Virus record (IMG/VR): IMGVR_UViG_3300042511_000879 | Span: 62,001-126,000 of that record | DNA length: 64,000 bases | Source: a virus | Direction: 5' to 3' (one strand) | In this document: piece after piece, positions 28,990 through 37,799 of the stretch | Layout of the letters: each line of letters starts with the position of its first letter | How positions within the stretch are numbered: the first letter of the stretch is position 1 | Made by a program: the position numbers and the translations under genes | Notes under the pieces: generated by a model | Seen by the model: only the letters and a program-made list of their open reading frames with translations | What the model was told of the DNA's origin: nothing | Database searches by the model: none

Positions 28990-31155
28990 TTAACCTTTCA
29001 TTAATTCAGCTTCATTCGCTGCTTCTGTATCCTTTAAAACATCTTCAAGTTTTTCACCTTCCACTTTACCATTTTTAGGAGGACTTGAATTCTTTTTCTG
29101 AGCATCAGAGCTTAATGTATATGAACCTACAAATGTTCCATAATCAGGTCCGTATTTAACATCCCATATATAAACTTTCTTACTTTCAGAAGAGGTAATT
29201 CCACTTTGATTAATAATATCTCCAGTTTTCCATGGATTCCATTTAAACTTAACATCTTTTTCAACCTTCTGCTCCTTATATGTTAATGTCACTTTTATAG
29301 TATACGCACCTTCTTTATCTTTAAACGTTGCTTTAGGGACTTCAAATATAGCATTGTATTTGTCCCCTGGATCTCCTTGGTCTTCTAATGTAACGTTAGC
29401 ATCATATTCTTTTTCAAGAGGTCCTACAAATTTAACCTTAATTTTAGGAGTTTCTGTAACTAGCGTTTTATCATCAGCAGTCCACTTGAATCTTGGTTTA
29501 AATTCATACCAAGAACCTAACCTATCCGCGTATTTAAAGTAACTTAAGTCCAAATCTAATACTGGTTCTTTTGGTGGTTCTGGTGGTGGTGGCGGTTCAA
29601 CAGGTTCTGGAGTAGGTGGTGGTACAGGAGGAGTAGGCGCAGGTGTAGCAGGTGTTGGTGCCGCGGCAACAGTCTCTGGATTAATATTATTAATTCTACT
29701 TGGCCATTCTCTTCTTAGCAATTTTAATTTTTGTTTAACAGAAGGATCCCCTGTCTTAAAGGTATATTCAATACCTCCAACAACATAATATGACGATAAA
29801 AATTCGTCTAGTACATATTTACCAGGTTCTACTGTTGATGCATCCGGATCTACTGTAGTATCGAACCCTTTTTCTTTTTTAGCATCTTTAATAACTTTAT
29901 CTGCTCCTAATTTGTCCTGTTGATTTGTATAAATAGCAACCGGTATTTTTTGGTATAAATGGATCGCAGGATTAAAAGATGCCAATGAAACTTCCAATGA
30001 CATTTTTTTAACCTCATCTAAGTTTTGAGCATTGCTTATTGCAGAATACTCGTAATTTAGATGAGTATGTGATGTTTCTGGATCTGCGTTTTTTCTACCA
30101 GTATATTTTGTCTTTGTTTCACCTTTATAACGATCTTCATCTCTTCGACCCTTCATAGGTTCCTCAATATCCGACATTTTCTTGCTTGCAAGAGGTTCAA
30201 TTTCATGACTTACTAGTCCCTCATCTGAATCATCTTCAAAATATTGAAGAGTTCTTTTGTAACCATTTTTTTTGGTTTTACTTCCAGCACTATTTGCTAG
30301 AGACTGTGCCTCAATAAATAGGTTGGTACCTGCATCTCTTTTATGATTGGTTAATATAAGTGGTTTTTTAGTTTGATTTGCTGAATCATCTGATCCATTT
30401 CCAGGCATATCATTAAGTTCTCTATCATAAGAAGCAATAATGTCGTCAATAGATTCTTCTGATTCTAATAAAGTATTTAAGTTAACATAATTAACATAGT
30501 AGTATTGATCGATACAATACGTCTGGAAACTATCCTCATCAATGTACGAGTGTTTTACCAAATCTTCCAATGTATCAAATCTACTATTATAAGGTAAAAC
30601 CAGGGTACATGAATCATCAGCAGAATCAATATTGGTTGCAACTCCAAGCTTTAAATCATTAGCAATTGCTTCAAGATGGTCTAGAGAAGTACCTTTCCCA
30701 TAAGATTTGCATTCATCAGCATATAAACCGGGAACTTTAATCCTTCCTGAAAAATTATATTTTCCTCCTTTGACATTTGAGTTTTGTCTAGGTTGGTCAG
30801 CACTTGTAATATCGAAATCGATTCTAATATCTTTATACGATGTTTTGTCAAGGGTACCCATTCTAAAGTTAATAACATCACCATCTCTAGGGAATGTGTC
30901 AATTGTAAATAGACCTTGAGTATCTGCAAGAGTAAGGTCTATTGTTGGGAGAGACCCATTACAATCTAATACCATTTTCAAAACGTCTCGGTCACTAAAA
31001 ACATATCCATTGATAGAAACCATTAGTATATAACCTTTACTAGTGTTAGCTTTAGTTGCATCACCTTCACCTTCACCGAACGATTCAAAAGTAACCTTGT
31101 CTAACTTAATAGTAGGCTCTGTTATTGTAAGAATATGATTATTAATTGATGCCAT
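28990..31155 (-). CDS. Baseplate hub protein, gp27/gpD-like
   Basis: A 721-residue protein. The N-terminal about 230 residues follow the hub pattern of gp27-like proteins: beta strands with L-K-M-V-L-D-C-N-G-S-L-P-T-I-D-L-T-L and a later segment L-D-H-L-E-A-I-A-N-D-L-K-L-G-V-A-T-N, which in T4-type and P2-type hubs precedes the tube-docking beta domain. A Pro/Ala/Thr/Glu linker (about 488-520, P-x-P-P repeats) separates it from a C-terminal Ig-like region (about 525-640, YTIKVTLTYKEQKVEKDV) that may bind cell-surface ligands. The linker fusion is unusual for a hub. It is adjacent to the gp53-like gene (1 bp overlap). Confidence 0.65.
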   Translation of the reverse strand: MASINNHILTITEPTIKLDKVTFESFGEGEGDATKANTSKGYILMVSINGYVFSDRDVLKMVLDCNGSLPTIDLTLADTQGLFTIDTFPRDGDVINFRMGTLDKTSYKDIRIDFDITSADQPRQNSNVKGGKYNFSGRIKVPGLYADECKSYGKGTSLDHLEAIANDLKLGVATNIDSADDSCTLVLPYNSRFDTLEDLVKHSYIDEDSFQTYCIDQYYYVNYVNLNTLLESEESIDDIIASYDRELNDMPGNGSDDSANQTKKPLILTNHKRDAGTNLFIEAQSLANSAGSKTKKNGYKRTLQYFEDDSDEGLVSHEIEPLASKKMSDIEEPMKGRRDEDRYKGETKTKYTGRKNADPETSHTHLNYEYSAISNAQNLDEVKKMSLEVSLASFNPAIHLYQKIPVAIYTNQQDKLGADKVIKDAKKEKGFDTTVDPDASTVEPGKYVLDEFLSSYYVVGGIEYTFKTGDPSVKQKLKLLRREWPSRINNINPETVAAAPTPATPAPTPPVPPPTPEPVEPPPPPEPPKEPVLDLDLSYFKYADRLGSWYEFKPRFKWTADDKTLVTETPKIKVKFVGPLEKEYDANVTLEDQGDPGDKYNAIFEVPKATFKDKEGAYTIKVTLTYKEQKVEKDVKFKWNPWKTGDIINQSGITSSESKKVYIWDVKYGPDYGTFVGSYTLSSDAQKKNSSPPKNGKVEGEKLEDVLKDTEAANEAELMKG

Positions 31156-31646
31156 TAAATTACTATTTTACCGTTACCGATTTTAATATTAGTATCTCCT
31201 TCTTTTAAGATATTTGGAGGTAAAATTTGTTTTGCTCCATTTGGTTTTTGTGCTGCTTTTCTTTGTAAATATTCAAGTCGTTTAGCATCTTTAATTGGAA
31301 GTCTTTTAGTATCGACAAACTGGTCTCTAATTGAAGGTTCATTTGTTGTATTTAAAATTTTAATTTCTTTGACAACTTTAAGAGCTTCTCTATGGTTTGG
31401 AATATTAAGAACATCTCCTAATTTTATAGAAAATGGATTTGAAATGCCATTCCATTTTAATATGTAATCACAGTAGTTTGCATTTCTATAATATAGTAAT
31501 GAAATTAAATCAATTCTACCAACCTGATCCTCAGTAACAGTATGTTCATTTATTGTTTCATTGTTTTCAATAAATACAAGAGTAGGCTTGGTAAATTTAT
31601 ATCTACCATCTACTAATTTCTTTTTATTTAGTGTATCAAACTGCAT
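31155..31646 (-). CDS. Baseplate wedge protein, gp53-like with LysM-type segment
   Basis: A 163-residue protein. Residues about 42-82 (R-I-D-L-I-S-L-L-Y-Y-R-N-A-N-Y-C-D-Y-I-L-K-W-N-G-I and K-L-G-D-V-L-N-I-P) follow the LysM-like fold seen in T4 gp53 and in other baseplate LysM proteins. gp53 clamps adjacent wedges together. The rest is a basic tail. Its start overlaps the stop of the 615-residue tube-cap-like gene by 1 bp and its stop overlaps the hub gene start, a fully coupled arrangement. The family call is probable, orthology to gp53 inferred. Confidence 0.55.
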   Translation of the reverse strand: MQFDTLNKKKLVDGRYKFTKPTLVFIENNETINEHTVTEDQVGRIDLISLLYYRNANYCDYILKWNGISNPFSIKLGDVLNIPNHREALKVVKEIKILNTTNEPSIRDQFVDTKRLPIKDAKRLEYLQRKAAQKPNGAKQILPPNILKEGDTNIKIGNGKIVI

Positions 31647-33493
31647 TATCCGTTACTTAATTTTCTAAAGTTATTTACAAAGGTATCTTTACCTGCTCCT
31701 TTTCTATCCTTGTTTCCATATTCATTAACATCAACTGTTTTGTTAATATCTGCAACATCATCAGGTTGAACATAGAATCGTCCCCTTCCTGAGTTAAACA
31801 TTGATTCAATTTCTGCTTTATCTCTTGGTCGGCCTGGTTTTAACTTAATAACTGCAGTCATGTGTTCTGGAAAATCTTGAATTCCCATACCACCTTCAAA
31901 TGTTATCTCACAGTCAGTCATACATAGGTTACCAATTACCATTATTGGATTAAGCGGATTCCCTACAGTTAAGTGCCAGTTTCCAGTAGGATCCCCTGTA
32001 AGTAATGAAGCTGCTGCCTGTCCTCCCTGTGGAGTATTAAACATATCCATCGCCATACCTCCAATAAGATTATTTAAAAACTTATTATCTTTAAGAGCTC
32101 CTAATGCACCTCCAATATCTCCGCTCATTAACGCTCCTGCAGCACCTGCCATTCCGGTTCCTGCTCCTTTGAACATTTTACCCATATCATCAACAATACT
32201 TCCTGCAAATCCAAGATAATCTCCTTCTCGAAGTTTACTTAAATTACCTAAAGGTTTTGCAACTGACCCATCTCCAATGTATCTAACAGAGCCTCCCCAA
32301 AAAGGAGCATTATTATATGTTAACGCTAGAATATTTGCAAGTTGGTCTAACATCATGATTTTAGGATTTGCTCCTTCAAATGCTCTAAGTTCATATTCAA
32401 ACTTAATAGTAAATTCTTGTTCAAATTTAAGACCCTGTTCTCTAACTAATACGTTCTTAATAACATTCATTGGACCGAAAACATGGTTAGGATATGTAGC
32501 ACTGAATGAATCAAATCCAGCATTTTGTTTATTTGCGTTTGCAGCAACTGCGTCTCTACCTGCTCCTCCATTTGCCATGGCAGAAAGAATTTTATTCCCT
32601 TCAACAATACTACCAAATTTTGCAGAAGCAGCTCCTTGCTGTGAATTTAATGTTTGCACTGTTGATTCTGCATCTTTCCATCCGTATCCATTTGTGAATT
32701 TTAATATATCTCCCATGTTATTTCCAGGAGTTTCGCCAAGCCAAGTTACTGCACGGGCAATATCCGGTTGTTGTATGCTTTCCATAGTTTTTCCATCTTG
32801 GGCAAGAGCCTGTGGAGTTACAATATCATCAGCAGCTGGATATGAGAATCTACGAAGTGTAATAAGCATATTGTTAGGGATTTTACCATAATATTTTGCC
32901 AATGCAAAATCTGAGTATTGGTATCTATATGCATAATTATCAGTAAGAGCCGAAGTTCTTTCTATAATCTGAGTTACTGTTGGATTTTTAAGGTCATTAA
33001 TATTTATTTTTTGATAAACAGTATTTCCATCAATGTTAGATATAAATCCGTTTTTAGAAGAATCTAATGGATTTCCTCTATAATTAATTAGCGAATACTT
33101 ATTAAAAGCAGAATATGGTCTTGCACCAACTGTTATCTTTTTACCTTCATTTCCAGGTTGAGTTGACTTATATACTTCAGAATCTACAATATCACTATAG
33201 TATTTGGACTTTCCGGTTTCGGCACCTAATATTGTAAAGGGTTGATCAGATGAAGCAGCTCTTTTTTGCGTTTGATCCTCTGTTTTTGGATCTTTTGCAA
33301 CAGGTTTTCCGCTGCCCTTTGAACCCGAATGTACACCATCTGGATTTGAACCTTCAATATTTGCAGCATCTAATCCAGCTACATTTTTAACAGCACTAAT
33401 AAATCCTTTTCCTATCGAGGATTCTTTAGTAGTTTTAAATGCAGATCCAGCCTTTTCCGTTACTTTATCAAACCAGCCTTTTTCTCCAGCCAT
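31646..33493 (-). CDS. Tail-tube cap / baseplate-tube junction protein, gp48/gp54-like
   Basis: A 615-residue protein. The N-terminal about 80 residues are low-complexity, Gly/Lys/Ser-rich. The rest is beta-rich with a Gly/Ala/Met helical patch (about 430-485, MFKGAGTGMAGAAGALM) that could be a flexible or membrane-seeking insert. Near the C-terminus, W-H-L-T-V-G-N-P-L-N-P-I-M-V-I-G and L-K-P-G-R-P-R-D-K-A-E-I-E-S-M-F-N have the tube-like signature of T4 gp48/gp54, which cap the tube and start its polymerisation. It is the first gene of a tightly overlapping baseplate set (31155-33493). The placement in that subfamily is an inference. Confidence 0.6.
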   Translation of the reverse strand: MAGEKGWFDKVTEKAGSAFKTTKESSIGKGFISAVKNVAGLDAANIEGSNPDGVHSGSKGSGKPVAKDPKTEDQTQKRAASSDQPFTILGAETGKSKYYSDIVDSEVYKSTQPGNEGKKITVGARPYSAFNKYSLINYRGNPLDSSKNGFISNIDGNTVYQKININDLKNPTVTQIIERTSALTDNYAYRYQYSDFALAKYYGKIPNNMLITLRRFSYPAADDIVTPQALAQDGKTMESIQQPDIARAVTWLGETPGNNMGDILKFTNGYGWKDAESTVQTLNSQQGAASAKFGSIVEGNKILSAMANGGAGRDAVAANANKQNAGFDSFSATYPNHVFGPMNVIKNVLVREQGLKFEQEFTIKFEYELRAFEGANPKIMMLDQLANILALTYNNAPFWGGSVRYIGDGSVAKPLGNLSKLREGDYLGFAGSIVDDMGKMFKGAGTGMAGAAGALMSGDIGGALGALKDNKFLNNLIGGMAMDMFNTPQGGQAAASLLTGDPTGNWHLTVGNPLNPIMVIGNLCMTDCEITFEGGMGIQDFPEHMTAVIKLKPGRPRDKAEIESMFNSGRGRFYVQPDDVADINKTVDVNEYGNKDRKGAGKDTFVNNFRKLSNG

Positions 33494-33536
33494 TCCTATT
33501 AAATATATTTGTTTAGGTATATATCATCGAAACTGG

Positions 33537-34124
33537 CTATTCTAAATTATCATAGTCAATAGATAGAGGTCTATACAATAATTTATCAAAGTAATCTTTT
33601 TGAGTTCCTGCTCTTTTGTCTAAGAACTTTTTAATATGAGCTTCAAATACTCCTCGACTTTCATAATAATATGTGCCCTTTGAATATGCTGACCTTGTAG
33701 TAAGTTCATAAAGGTCTCTAATAGATTTTTCAACTAAGAAGTCTTGGATATTGTTCTGTAACTCATTAAGTTCATCGTATGTTCTAACGCACATTACCGA
33801 GTCAACAACAATCAAAAAAGTTTCCCATTTTGAATCAATATAGTTCTGAAGTTCTTTTACGTTTGGTATGTTTGTTCTAGAAATTCTGAAAATAGTATTC
33901 CCTCCCTCAAATGAGCGATCAAATTTCATATCAAACATATATCTTTTAAGAAAGTCTATGTCATCATAAAATTTAACAATTCTGATCTGGTATCTAGGCA
34001 TTTTATCGTTAAACTCAATATCGTGGATTATTGCTTTAACAGGAAAAACAATATTGCTATATCTATTATTAGTTATTAGTACATTGATATATTCACCTTT
34101 TGAAAAAAGTTTATGTCTAATCAT
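33537..34124 (-). CDS. Conserved-looking small protein upstream of baseplate genes, unrecognised
   Basis: A 195-residue protein, the last of a run of short overlapping genes leading into the baseplate set. It has a beta-rich first half (YQIRIVKFYDDIDFLKRYMF) and a helical second half with acidic Asn/Glu/Leu segments (YDELNELQNNIQDFLVEK). No membrane segment or catalytic motif is visible. It overlaps the next gene upstream by 8 bp, suggesting co-translation. A tail-assembly or sheath-terminating function is possible by position, but nothing in the sequence proves it. Confidence 0.45.
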   Translation of the reverse strand: MIRHKLFSKGEYINVLITNNRYSNIVFPVKAIIHDIEFNDKMPRYQIRIVKFYDDIDFLKRYMFDMKFDRSFEGGNTIFRISRTNIPNVKELQNYIDSKWETFLIVVDSVMCVRTYDELNELQNNIQDFLVEKSIRDLYELTTRSAYSKGTYYYESRGVFEAHIKKFLDKRAGTQKDYFDKLLYRPLSIDYDNLE

Positions 34125-34524
34125 TTGGAATTAATTTAACACTGTCAAATTGAGAGAGTATCGTCTCGTCAATCTTTTTATATTTATCGATAATTATTAA
34201 AGAGATTAAGAGTTCTCTTTCAGTATTAGTTTGAATTAATTTTTTGAAGTTACTTACAATGTCAGAATCGAGGCTTCTAAATACATAAATTACGCGATCT
34301 ACGTCCTTTGTGTCAGAGCGTAAGCATCGCGTAATTTCATTTATTATAGTTAATCCAATTATTGAGTCATTCGGGTCCCCACAATATGGGTCAGCTTTAA
34401 TAAGTTTATTTTTAATACTAAAAAAGTCGATTATTTTAGTCGATTCTTTTATTGTACCTTTAATAAACTTGTTAAAATCTCTTCGTGACGGACACCAAAC
34501 GCAATCAATTTGTAAGTTATTCAT
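34117..34524 (-). CDS. Small protein, unrecognised
   Basis: A 135-residue protein with an N-terminal C-V-W-C-P-S-R pair of cysteines followed by alternating helix/strand blocks (DVDRVIYVFRSLDSDIVSNF, LLISLIIIDKYKKI). The pattern resembles a small Rossmann-like or receiver-like alpha/beta fold but no motif confirms it. It overlaps both neighbours by 8 bp. It is presumably expressed with the baseplate operon. Function unknown. Confidence 0.45.
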   Translation of the reverse strand: MNNLQIDCVWCPSRRDFNKFIKGTIKESTKIIDFFSIKNKLIKADPYCGDPNDSIIGLTIINEITRCLRSDTKDVDRVIYVFRSLDSDIVSNFKKLIQTNTERELLISLIIIDKYKKIDETILSQFDSVKLIPND

Positions 34525-34840
34525 TAACTGTTAGCTTTCCACCCGATAATCTTTTAAGATCGGATTTGATAGCTTCTATTTTTTCATTTTTATCTTTATC
34601 ATTTGGAATATAATCATTTCCCCATGACTCGATAATTTTGATTTGGTTTTTACTTTTGGAATTACCAAAAGAAAGACCTATGTCGATGCAAAGGTCTTCA
34701 ATGAATTTAATTTTGGAAATTTGGTCAGAAAAATCATATACTACTGTTGATTCATAACTTTCTCCTCCAGCATTAATATTATCATCTACTACCGTTTTAA
34801 TAACACCGTTATCTGCTAGTGTTATCTTAACTGTTTGCAT
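34517..34840 (-). CDS. Small protein, unrecognised
   Basis: A 107-residue protein, acidic and soluble, with a beta-hairpin N-terminus (MQTVKITLADNGVIKTVVDD), a central helix (ISKIKFIEDLCIDIGLSF) and a Lys/Asp/Glu tail. It overlaps the downstream gene by 8 bp and the upstream gene by 14 bp, so expression is coupled. No family is recognised. Confidence 0.4.
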   Translation of the reverse strand: MQTVKITLADNGVIKTVVDDNINAGGESYESTVVYDFSDQISKIKFIEDLCIDIGLSFGNSKSKNQIKIIESWGNDYIPNDKDKNEKIEAIKSDLKRLSGGKLTVNE

Positions 34841-35219
34841 TAAATCTCTCTATTAGTGAATCTTTAGCGTCCTTCATTAATTTTCTAGCAGCTTTTTTAT
34901 CTTCTCTAAGAGTTTGTTTATTTTTAACAGCTAGTGTAAAAAATGCCTCGCTTAACATTTCAATTTCTGCGTCATTATATCCTATCTGTTTCCAAGTCTC
35001 TTTTAAACTTTCAGCTTTTTGAGCTAATTGTTCTTCTAATTGGTCCATGATTCTTTTTTCATGGGCTTCTTGTGCTGCTTTAGAACTTGCACGCAGACTT
35101 TCTCTTAGTTGAATACCTTCAGCAGAAAGTGGACTTAACATGTTTTTGATTTTTAAATAACCCATTGCGCTCAATTGAGCTCTTCTTTGTCTTCTAGAGA
35201 CAGTTGCTGTTTTAGCCAT
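34827..35219 (-). CDS. Small helical basic protein, unrecognised
   Basis: A 130-residue, Lys/Arg/Ala/Glu-rich, almost entirely helical protein. Residues 5-30 are basic (VSRRQRRAQLSAMGYLKIK), and about 40-100 form an amphipathic coiled coil (ASSKAAQEAHEKRIMDQLEE). Phage proteins of this size and helicity near tail genes are often assembly chaperones, and this would fit here. No sequence match supports a particular one, so the role is inference only. Confidence 0.4.
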   Translation of the reverse strand: MAKTATVSRRQRRAQLSAMGYLKIKNMLSPLSAEGIQLRESLRASSKAAQEAHEKRIMDQLEEQLAQKAESLKETWKQIGYNDAEIEMLSEAFFTLAVKNKQTLREDKKAARKLMKDAKDSLIERFNANS

Positions 35220-35727
35220 TATAGTAATTGTTTATAAAAATTGATACTTCTTCAGTTAAATATTCTTGTAGTTTATTTATCTCAATTTGAGACACTGCTA
35301 CTTTTGCAATAGTTTTGATTAGTTCTTCTCTGTCCTCGTCTGCATTATCTATTAACATATCAAATACCTTTTTATTTGGTATATTTAGATTAATTTTAGC
35401 TTCGAAAGGCTCAACATTTTTTTTGGAAAGTTTGTTAATCAATTGTTCTAATGGAGATTCCTTAGGTGCAATATATGCTGCTTTAGGTTCTTCATTTTTT
35501 ATTACATTAATTCCTTTTGCTATACTAGATAATTGATCAGCTCCCGGAAATGGAATTTCACCATTTATAATCTCTTCTAAAAATTCAGGTAAAACTTCAT
35601 TGTATATCTGAGATCCGTCTGTAAAATATGTAAATTCAGAATCTCTTTCTTTTACTTCAACTATTTTACCGAAGTTATCTCCGGCTTTCCATTGGTATTT
35701 TTTTACATCTTCTTTCACTAGTTCCAT
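35212..35727 (-). CDS. Acidic mid-size protein, unrecognised
   Basis: A 171-residue protein from the preferred ATG at 35725-35727. An upstream ATG at 35808 would add 27 residues but would overlap the preceding gene by 35 bp, and the internal ATG is preceded by an A-rich leader (ACATTAAAA) like most starts here. It begins MELVKEDVKKYQWKAG, then a small beta domain and an acidic helical C-terminal half (about 95-165, EDREELIKTIAKVAVSQIEI). Such acidic helical proteins next to tail genes are often chaperones or capsid-scaffold factors. Function unknown. Confidence 0.45.
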   Translation of the reverse strand: MELVKEDVKKYQWKAGDNFGKIVEVKERDSEFTYFTDGSQIYNEVLPEFLEEIINGEIPFPGADQLSSIAKGINVIKNEEPKAAYIAPKESPLEQLINKLSKKNVEPFEAKINLNIPNKKVFDMLIDNADEDREELIKTIAKVAVSQIEINKLQEYLTEEVSIFINNYYNG

Positions 35728-35773
35728 TTTTAATGTATTTTTATAATTATATTGTTTTTTGAAAAAATGTTTC

Positions 35774-35974
35774 TTAGTCCAATTCAAAAAAGACTGAATC
35801 ACTTTCATTTCGATATTTATTTTTAAATTTATCTATGTAATCTACAGACTTTGAACTTCCTATTAATACATCTGCGTTTCTAACGTATTTTCTAAAAAAA
35901 GAAATACTTCCTTTACATTTAAGAAATTCTTTAAGAGCCTTTTTTTCAGGCACAAATATTTTATTAATACTCAT
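35774..35974 (-). CDS. Small basic protein, unrecognised
   Basis: A 66-residue, Lys/Ser/Phe-rich protein. Its ATG overlaps the 3' end of the dCMP deaminase by 11 bp, so it is likely read from the same message. Predicted helix-strand-helix with V-R-N-A-D-V-L-I-G-S in the middle. No domain is recognised. The overlap supports a real gene rather than a chance frame. Confidence 0.4.
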   Translation of the reverse strand: MSINKIFVPEKKALKEFLKCKGSISFFRKYVRNADVLIGSSKSVDYIDKFKNKYRNESDSVFFELD

Positions 35975-36479
35975 TCCACGCTATTACTTGTTCAACTTCA
36001 ATTTCTGCTTTTTTAAGTAGTTCAACACCGCTCATATCTCTATAATCTTCAGTGTAGTATACTTTTTTGATTCCGGCTTGTATGATTAATTTTGCACAAT
36101 CAAAGCATGGACACGTTGTAGTATATAAATCGGCTCCTTCGCAACTCATTGTAGATTTTGCAACTTTCATAATTGCATTAGATTCTGCGTGTAAGACTTC
36201 TCGTTTGGTAACATGTCGATGAGCACAACATGAATTATCATTTGAAAGGGTCCATCCATTATCTTCTAAAAGTTCAGCGTTGTCAGGATTATCCCAATAA
36301 GTTGTTTCCACCATCTCGCATTCATTTTCGAACCCGTGGGGAGTACCATTGTAGCCAAATGAAATTACTTGTTTGTCTTTAACAATAACACATCCTACCT
36401 TTCTACGTTCAGCATAACTAAGTTTTGCGAACTGATATGCAACTTGCATATAAATTATCTCTGTCGGAATTTTGGGCAT
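35964..36479 (-). CDS. dCMP deaminase (zinc-dependent cytidine/dCMP deaminase family)
   Basis: A 171-residue enzyme that converts dCMP to dUMP, feeding dTTP synthesis. The zinc-binding and catalytic motif is visible: H97-A-E99 and P124-C125-F-D-C128, with C-V-I-V-K-D near residue 30. Additional Cys/His residues (C84, C85, H87, H89) give the extra N-terminal zinc site seen in T4 and human dCMP deaminases. Length fits the family. It lies 69 bp downstream of the tagged gene at 36549 and behind a strong terminator (36482-36519). The presence of a dCMP-hydroxymethylase-type enzyme 13 kb away means both enzymes draw on dCMP. Confidence 0.9.
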   Translation of the reverse strand: MPKIPTEIIYMQVAYQFAKLSYAERRKVGCVIVKDKQVISFGYNGTPHGFENECEMVETTYWDNPDNAELLEDNGWTLSNDNSCCAHRHVTKREVLHAESNAIMKVAKSTMSCEGADLYTTTCPCFDCAKLIIQAGIKKVYYTEDYRDMSGVELLKKAEIEVEQVIAWNEY

Positions 36480-36481
36480 AA

Positions 36482-36519
36482 AAAAAGTCTATATATGTTA
36501 TATTATATATAGACTTTTT
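36482..36519 (-). terminator. Strong rho-independent terminator
   Basis: A 15 bp perfect stem (482-496 with 505-519, core AGTCTATATAT / ATATATAGACT) and an 8-base loop, running into T on the minus strand, placed between the tagged acidic gene (stop 36549) and the dCMP deaminase start (36479). A second short hairpin (CCGGT-CCA-ACCGG) lies at about 36530-36542. Confidence 0.85.
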
Positions 36520-36548
36520 ATTTAGTTTACCGGTTGGACCGGATTTCT

Positions 36549-37031
36549 TTATTTTATATCTTCAGCGTCAGTAGCAACAGTAGCTTCTTTACTTTCATTA
36601 ATTTTCTTACTGAAAGCCTCGCTCATTTTATTTAAACATGCTTCGTATGCTTCAGATTCCATGTCTTTTTTCATTTCTTTTACACAATTAGATGCCATAC
36701 TAGCAACAAGTGATGCATTTTCAGCCATATATGTTTCTACAGTATGCTCATCATGCGCATCTTCTTCCCATGTTTTAGCTTCTGCAATAACTGCTTCATA
36801 ACACTCTTTTAATAATTCAGAAACAGGTTTTGTCTCTTCTTTAATTTCTTCAGCCTCATCTCCGATGTTTGCTTCGCCAGCTTCGTCTAGTCCTTGAACC
36901 TCTTCTGCTTCCTCTTCTGTTTCTTCTTCAGATTTAACATCAGGAGTTCCTTTAGCAACAACGTCTGCTTCTATTTCTTCGGCTCTGTCCATTTCTGAGA
37001 CAAATTCTTCGAATTTTTTAATACTTGCCAT
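36549..37031 (-). CDS. Tagged protein 2: acidic Glu-rich candidate internal head or scaffold protein
   Basis: A 160-residue protein opening with the 13-residue tag (MASIKKFEEFVSE). Residues about 17-70 are Glu/Asp-rich and low-complexity, followed by a helical region (about 70-160) with Cys, Met and Ala. Several further hydrophobic-x-Glu sites (V-I-A-E near residue 83, K-I-N-E near 147) could also be prohead-protease targets. T4's internal and scaffold proteins combine such acidic helical bodies with cleavable N-termini, so a scaffold or packaged role is suggested. The next gene upstream (37058-37459) carries the same tag, forming a pair. Confidence 0.6.
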   Translation of the reverse strand: MASIKKFEEFVSEMDRAEEIEADVVAKGTPDVKSEEETEEEAEEVQGLDEAGEANIGDEAEEIKEETKPVSELLKECYEAVIAEAKTWEEDAHDEHTVETYMAENASLVASMASNCVKEMKKDMESEAYEACLNKMSEAFSKKINESKEATVATDAEDIK

Positions 37032-37057
37032 AATATATTTGTATTTTTATTTAATAA

Positions 37058-37459
37058 TTAATTTTGTGTTGGAGAATTAGAACTATTTGATTTTAAAGTT
37101 TTTATTAATGTAGCAATTGCTGCATCTTGTCTTTTCCATGCTGTAGTTTTTTCAACTTCTTCTCCTACTCTTGGTCTATCCGGATTGTTAGGGTCAAGTC
37201 CAACTTTTTGAAATCTACCTTTAGAGGATACACCAATCATAGAACTAGTGTCATTATCTTCTCCTTCTCTCCAATAAATTTGTACCGCATAATCAAATGT
37301 AATTCCGTCTGACCCATTTTTTTCAATAGTAGTTTCGCTAGTAACTTCTGCCCATGGGCATTTTTTAGCAACAGTATCGATTACATACTTTCTAAATTCT
37401 TCAGAAGTTTGAACTTGTTTTTCGTTTACAAATTGTTCAAATAGTTTAATATGTTTCAT
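37058..37459 (-). CDS. Tagged protein 3: candidate internal head protein
   Basis: A 133-residue protein starting with MKHIKLFEQFVNE, the clearest copy of the shared tag. The remainder looks like a small folded alpha/beta domain (EEFRKYVIDTVAKKC, then ITFDYAVQIYWREGE and a Lys/Ser-rich tail). No catalytic motif is seen. It lies directly upstream of the acidic tagged gene, with 26 bp between them. The combination suggests a packaged effector or capsid protein. Body function unknown. Confidence 0.6.
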   Translation of the reverse strand: MKHIKLFEQFVNEKQVQTSEEFRKYVIDTVAKKCPWAEVTSETTIEKNGSDGITFDYAVQIYWREGEDNDTSSMIGVSSKGRFQKVGLDPNNPDRPRVGEEVEKTTAWKRQDAAIATLIKTLKSNSSNSPTQN

Positions 37460-37481
37460 TGTTTAGATTTTTATTTAGATT

Positions 37482-37799
37482 TTATATATCTTTATTTTTT
37501 AAATAACTGAAACTGTCTGATAAAAAGTAGTCTCGGAGTTTTAGATAGTGTATCAATATAAAGAATATTGAACCTCCTGGCATTACAACTATTGTTGCTA
37601 GACCTAATGTCTTAACCAGATTTATTAATTGTTTTGCAAACTTTTTACCCTCTTCGTCAGTTAAAGGTCTACGTTCTATAACGCATGTTGTTAAAAGTTT
37701 AGACATTGATTTTGTTTCAACGCCCTCTTTTTTAAGAGCCTCTAAAAATAGGTTAACATCCTTTTTTATCTTTTCTAACTCAATTGTTTTATTTTTCAC
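37482..37799 (-). CDS. Small membrane protein with LETM1-like C-terminal segment
   Basis: A 105-residue protein with helical N-terminus (KKDVNLFLEALKKEG), then R-P-L-T-D-E-E-G-K-K-F-A-K-Q-L and one hydrophobic stretch (about 66-84, LGLATIVVMPGGSIFFILI). The order E-E-x5-Q-L-x-D/N-L-V-K then M-P-G-G-S resembles the conserved core of LETM1-type proteins, but the length is far short. It overlaps the UV endonuclease gene by 11 bp. Probably an inner-membrane protein with cytosolic N-terminus. The LETM1 link is tentative. Confidence 0.4.
   Translation of the reverse strand: MKNKTIELEKIKKDVNLFLEALKKEGVETKSMSKLLTTCVIERRPLTDEEGKKFAKQLINLVKTLGLATIVVMPGGSIFFILIHYLKLRDYFLSDSFSYLKNKDI

Noticed and set aside
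35774-35808. Upstream ATG (35808) for the 35212 gene
   Set aside because: It overlaps the preceding gene by 35 bp, while the ATG at 35727 has the typical A-rich leader. Recorded as an alternative start only.
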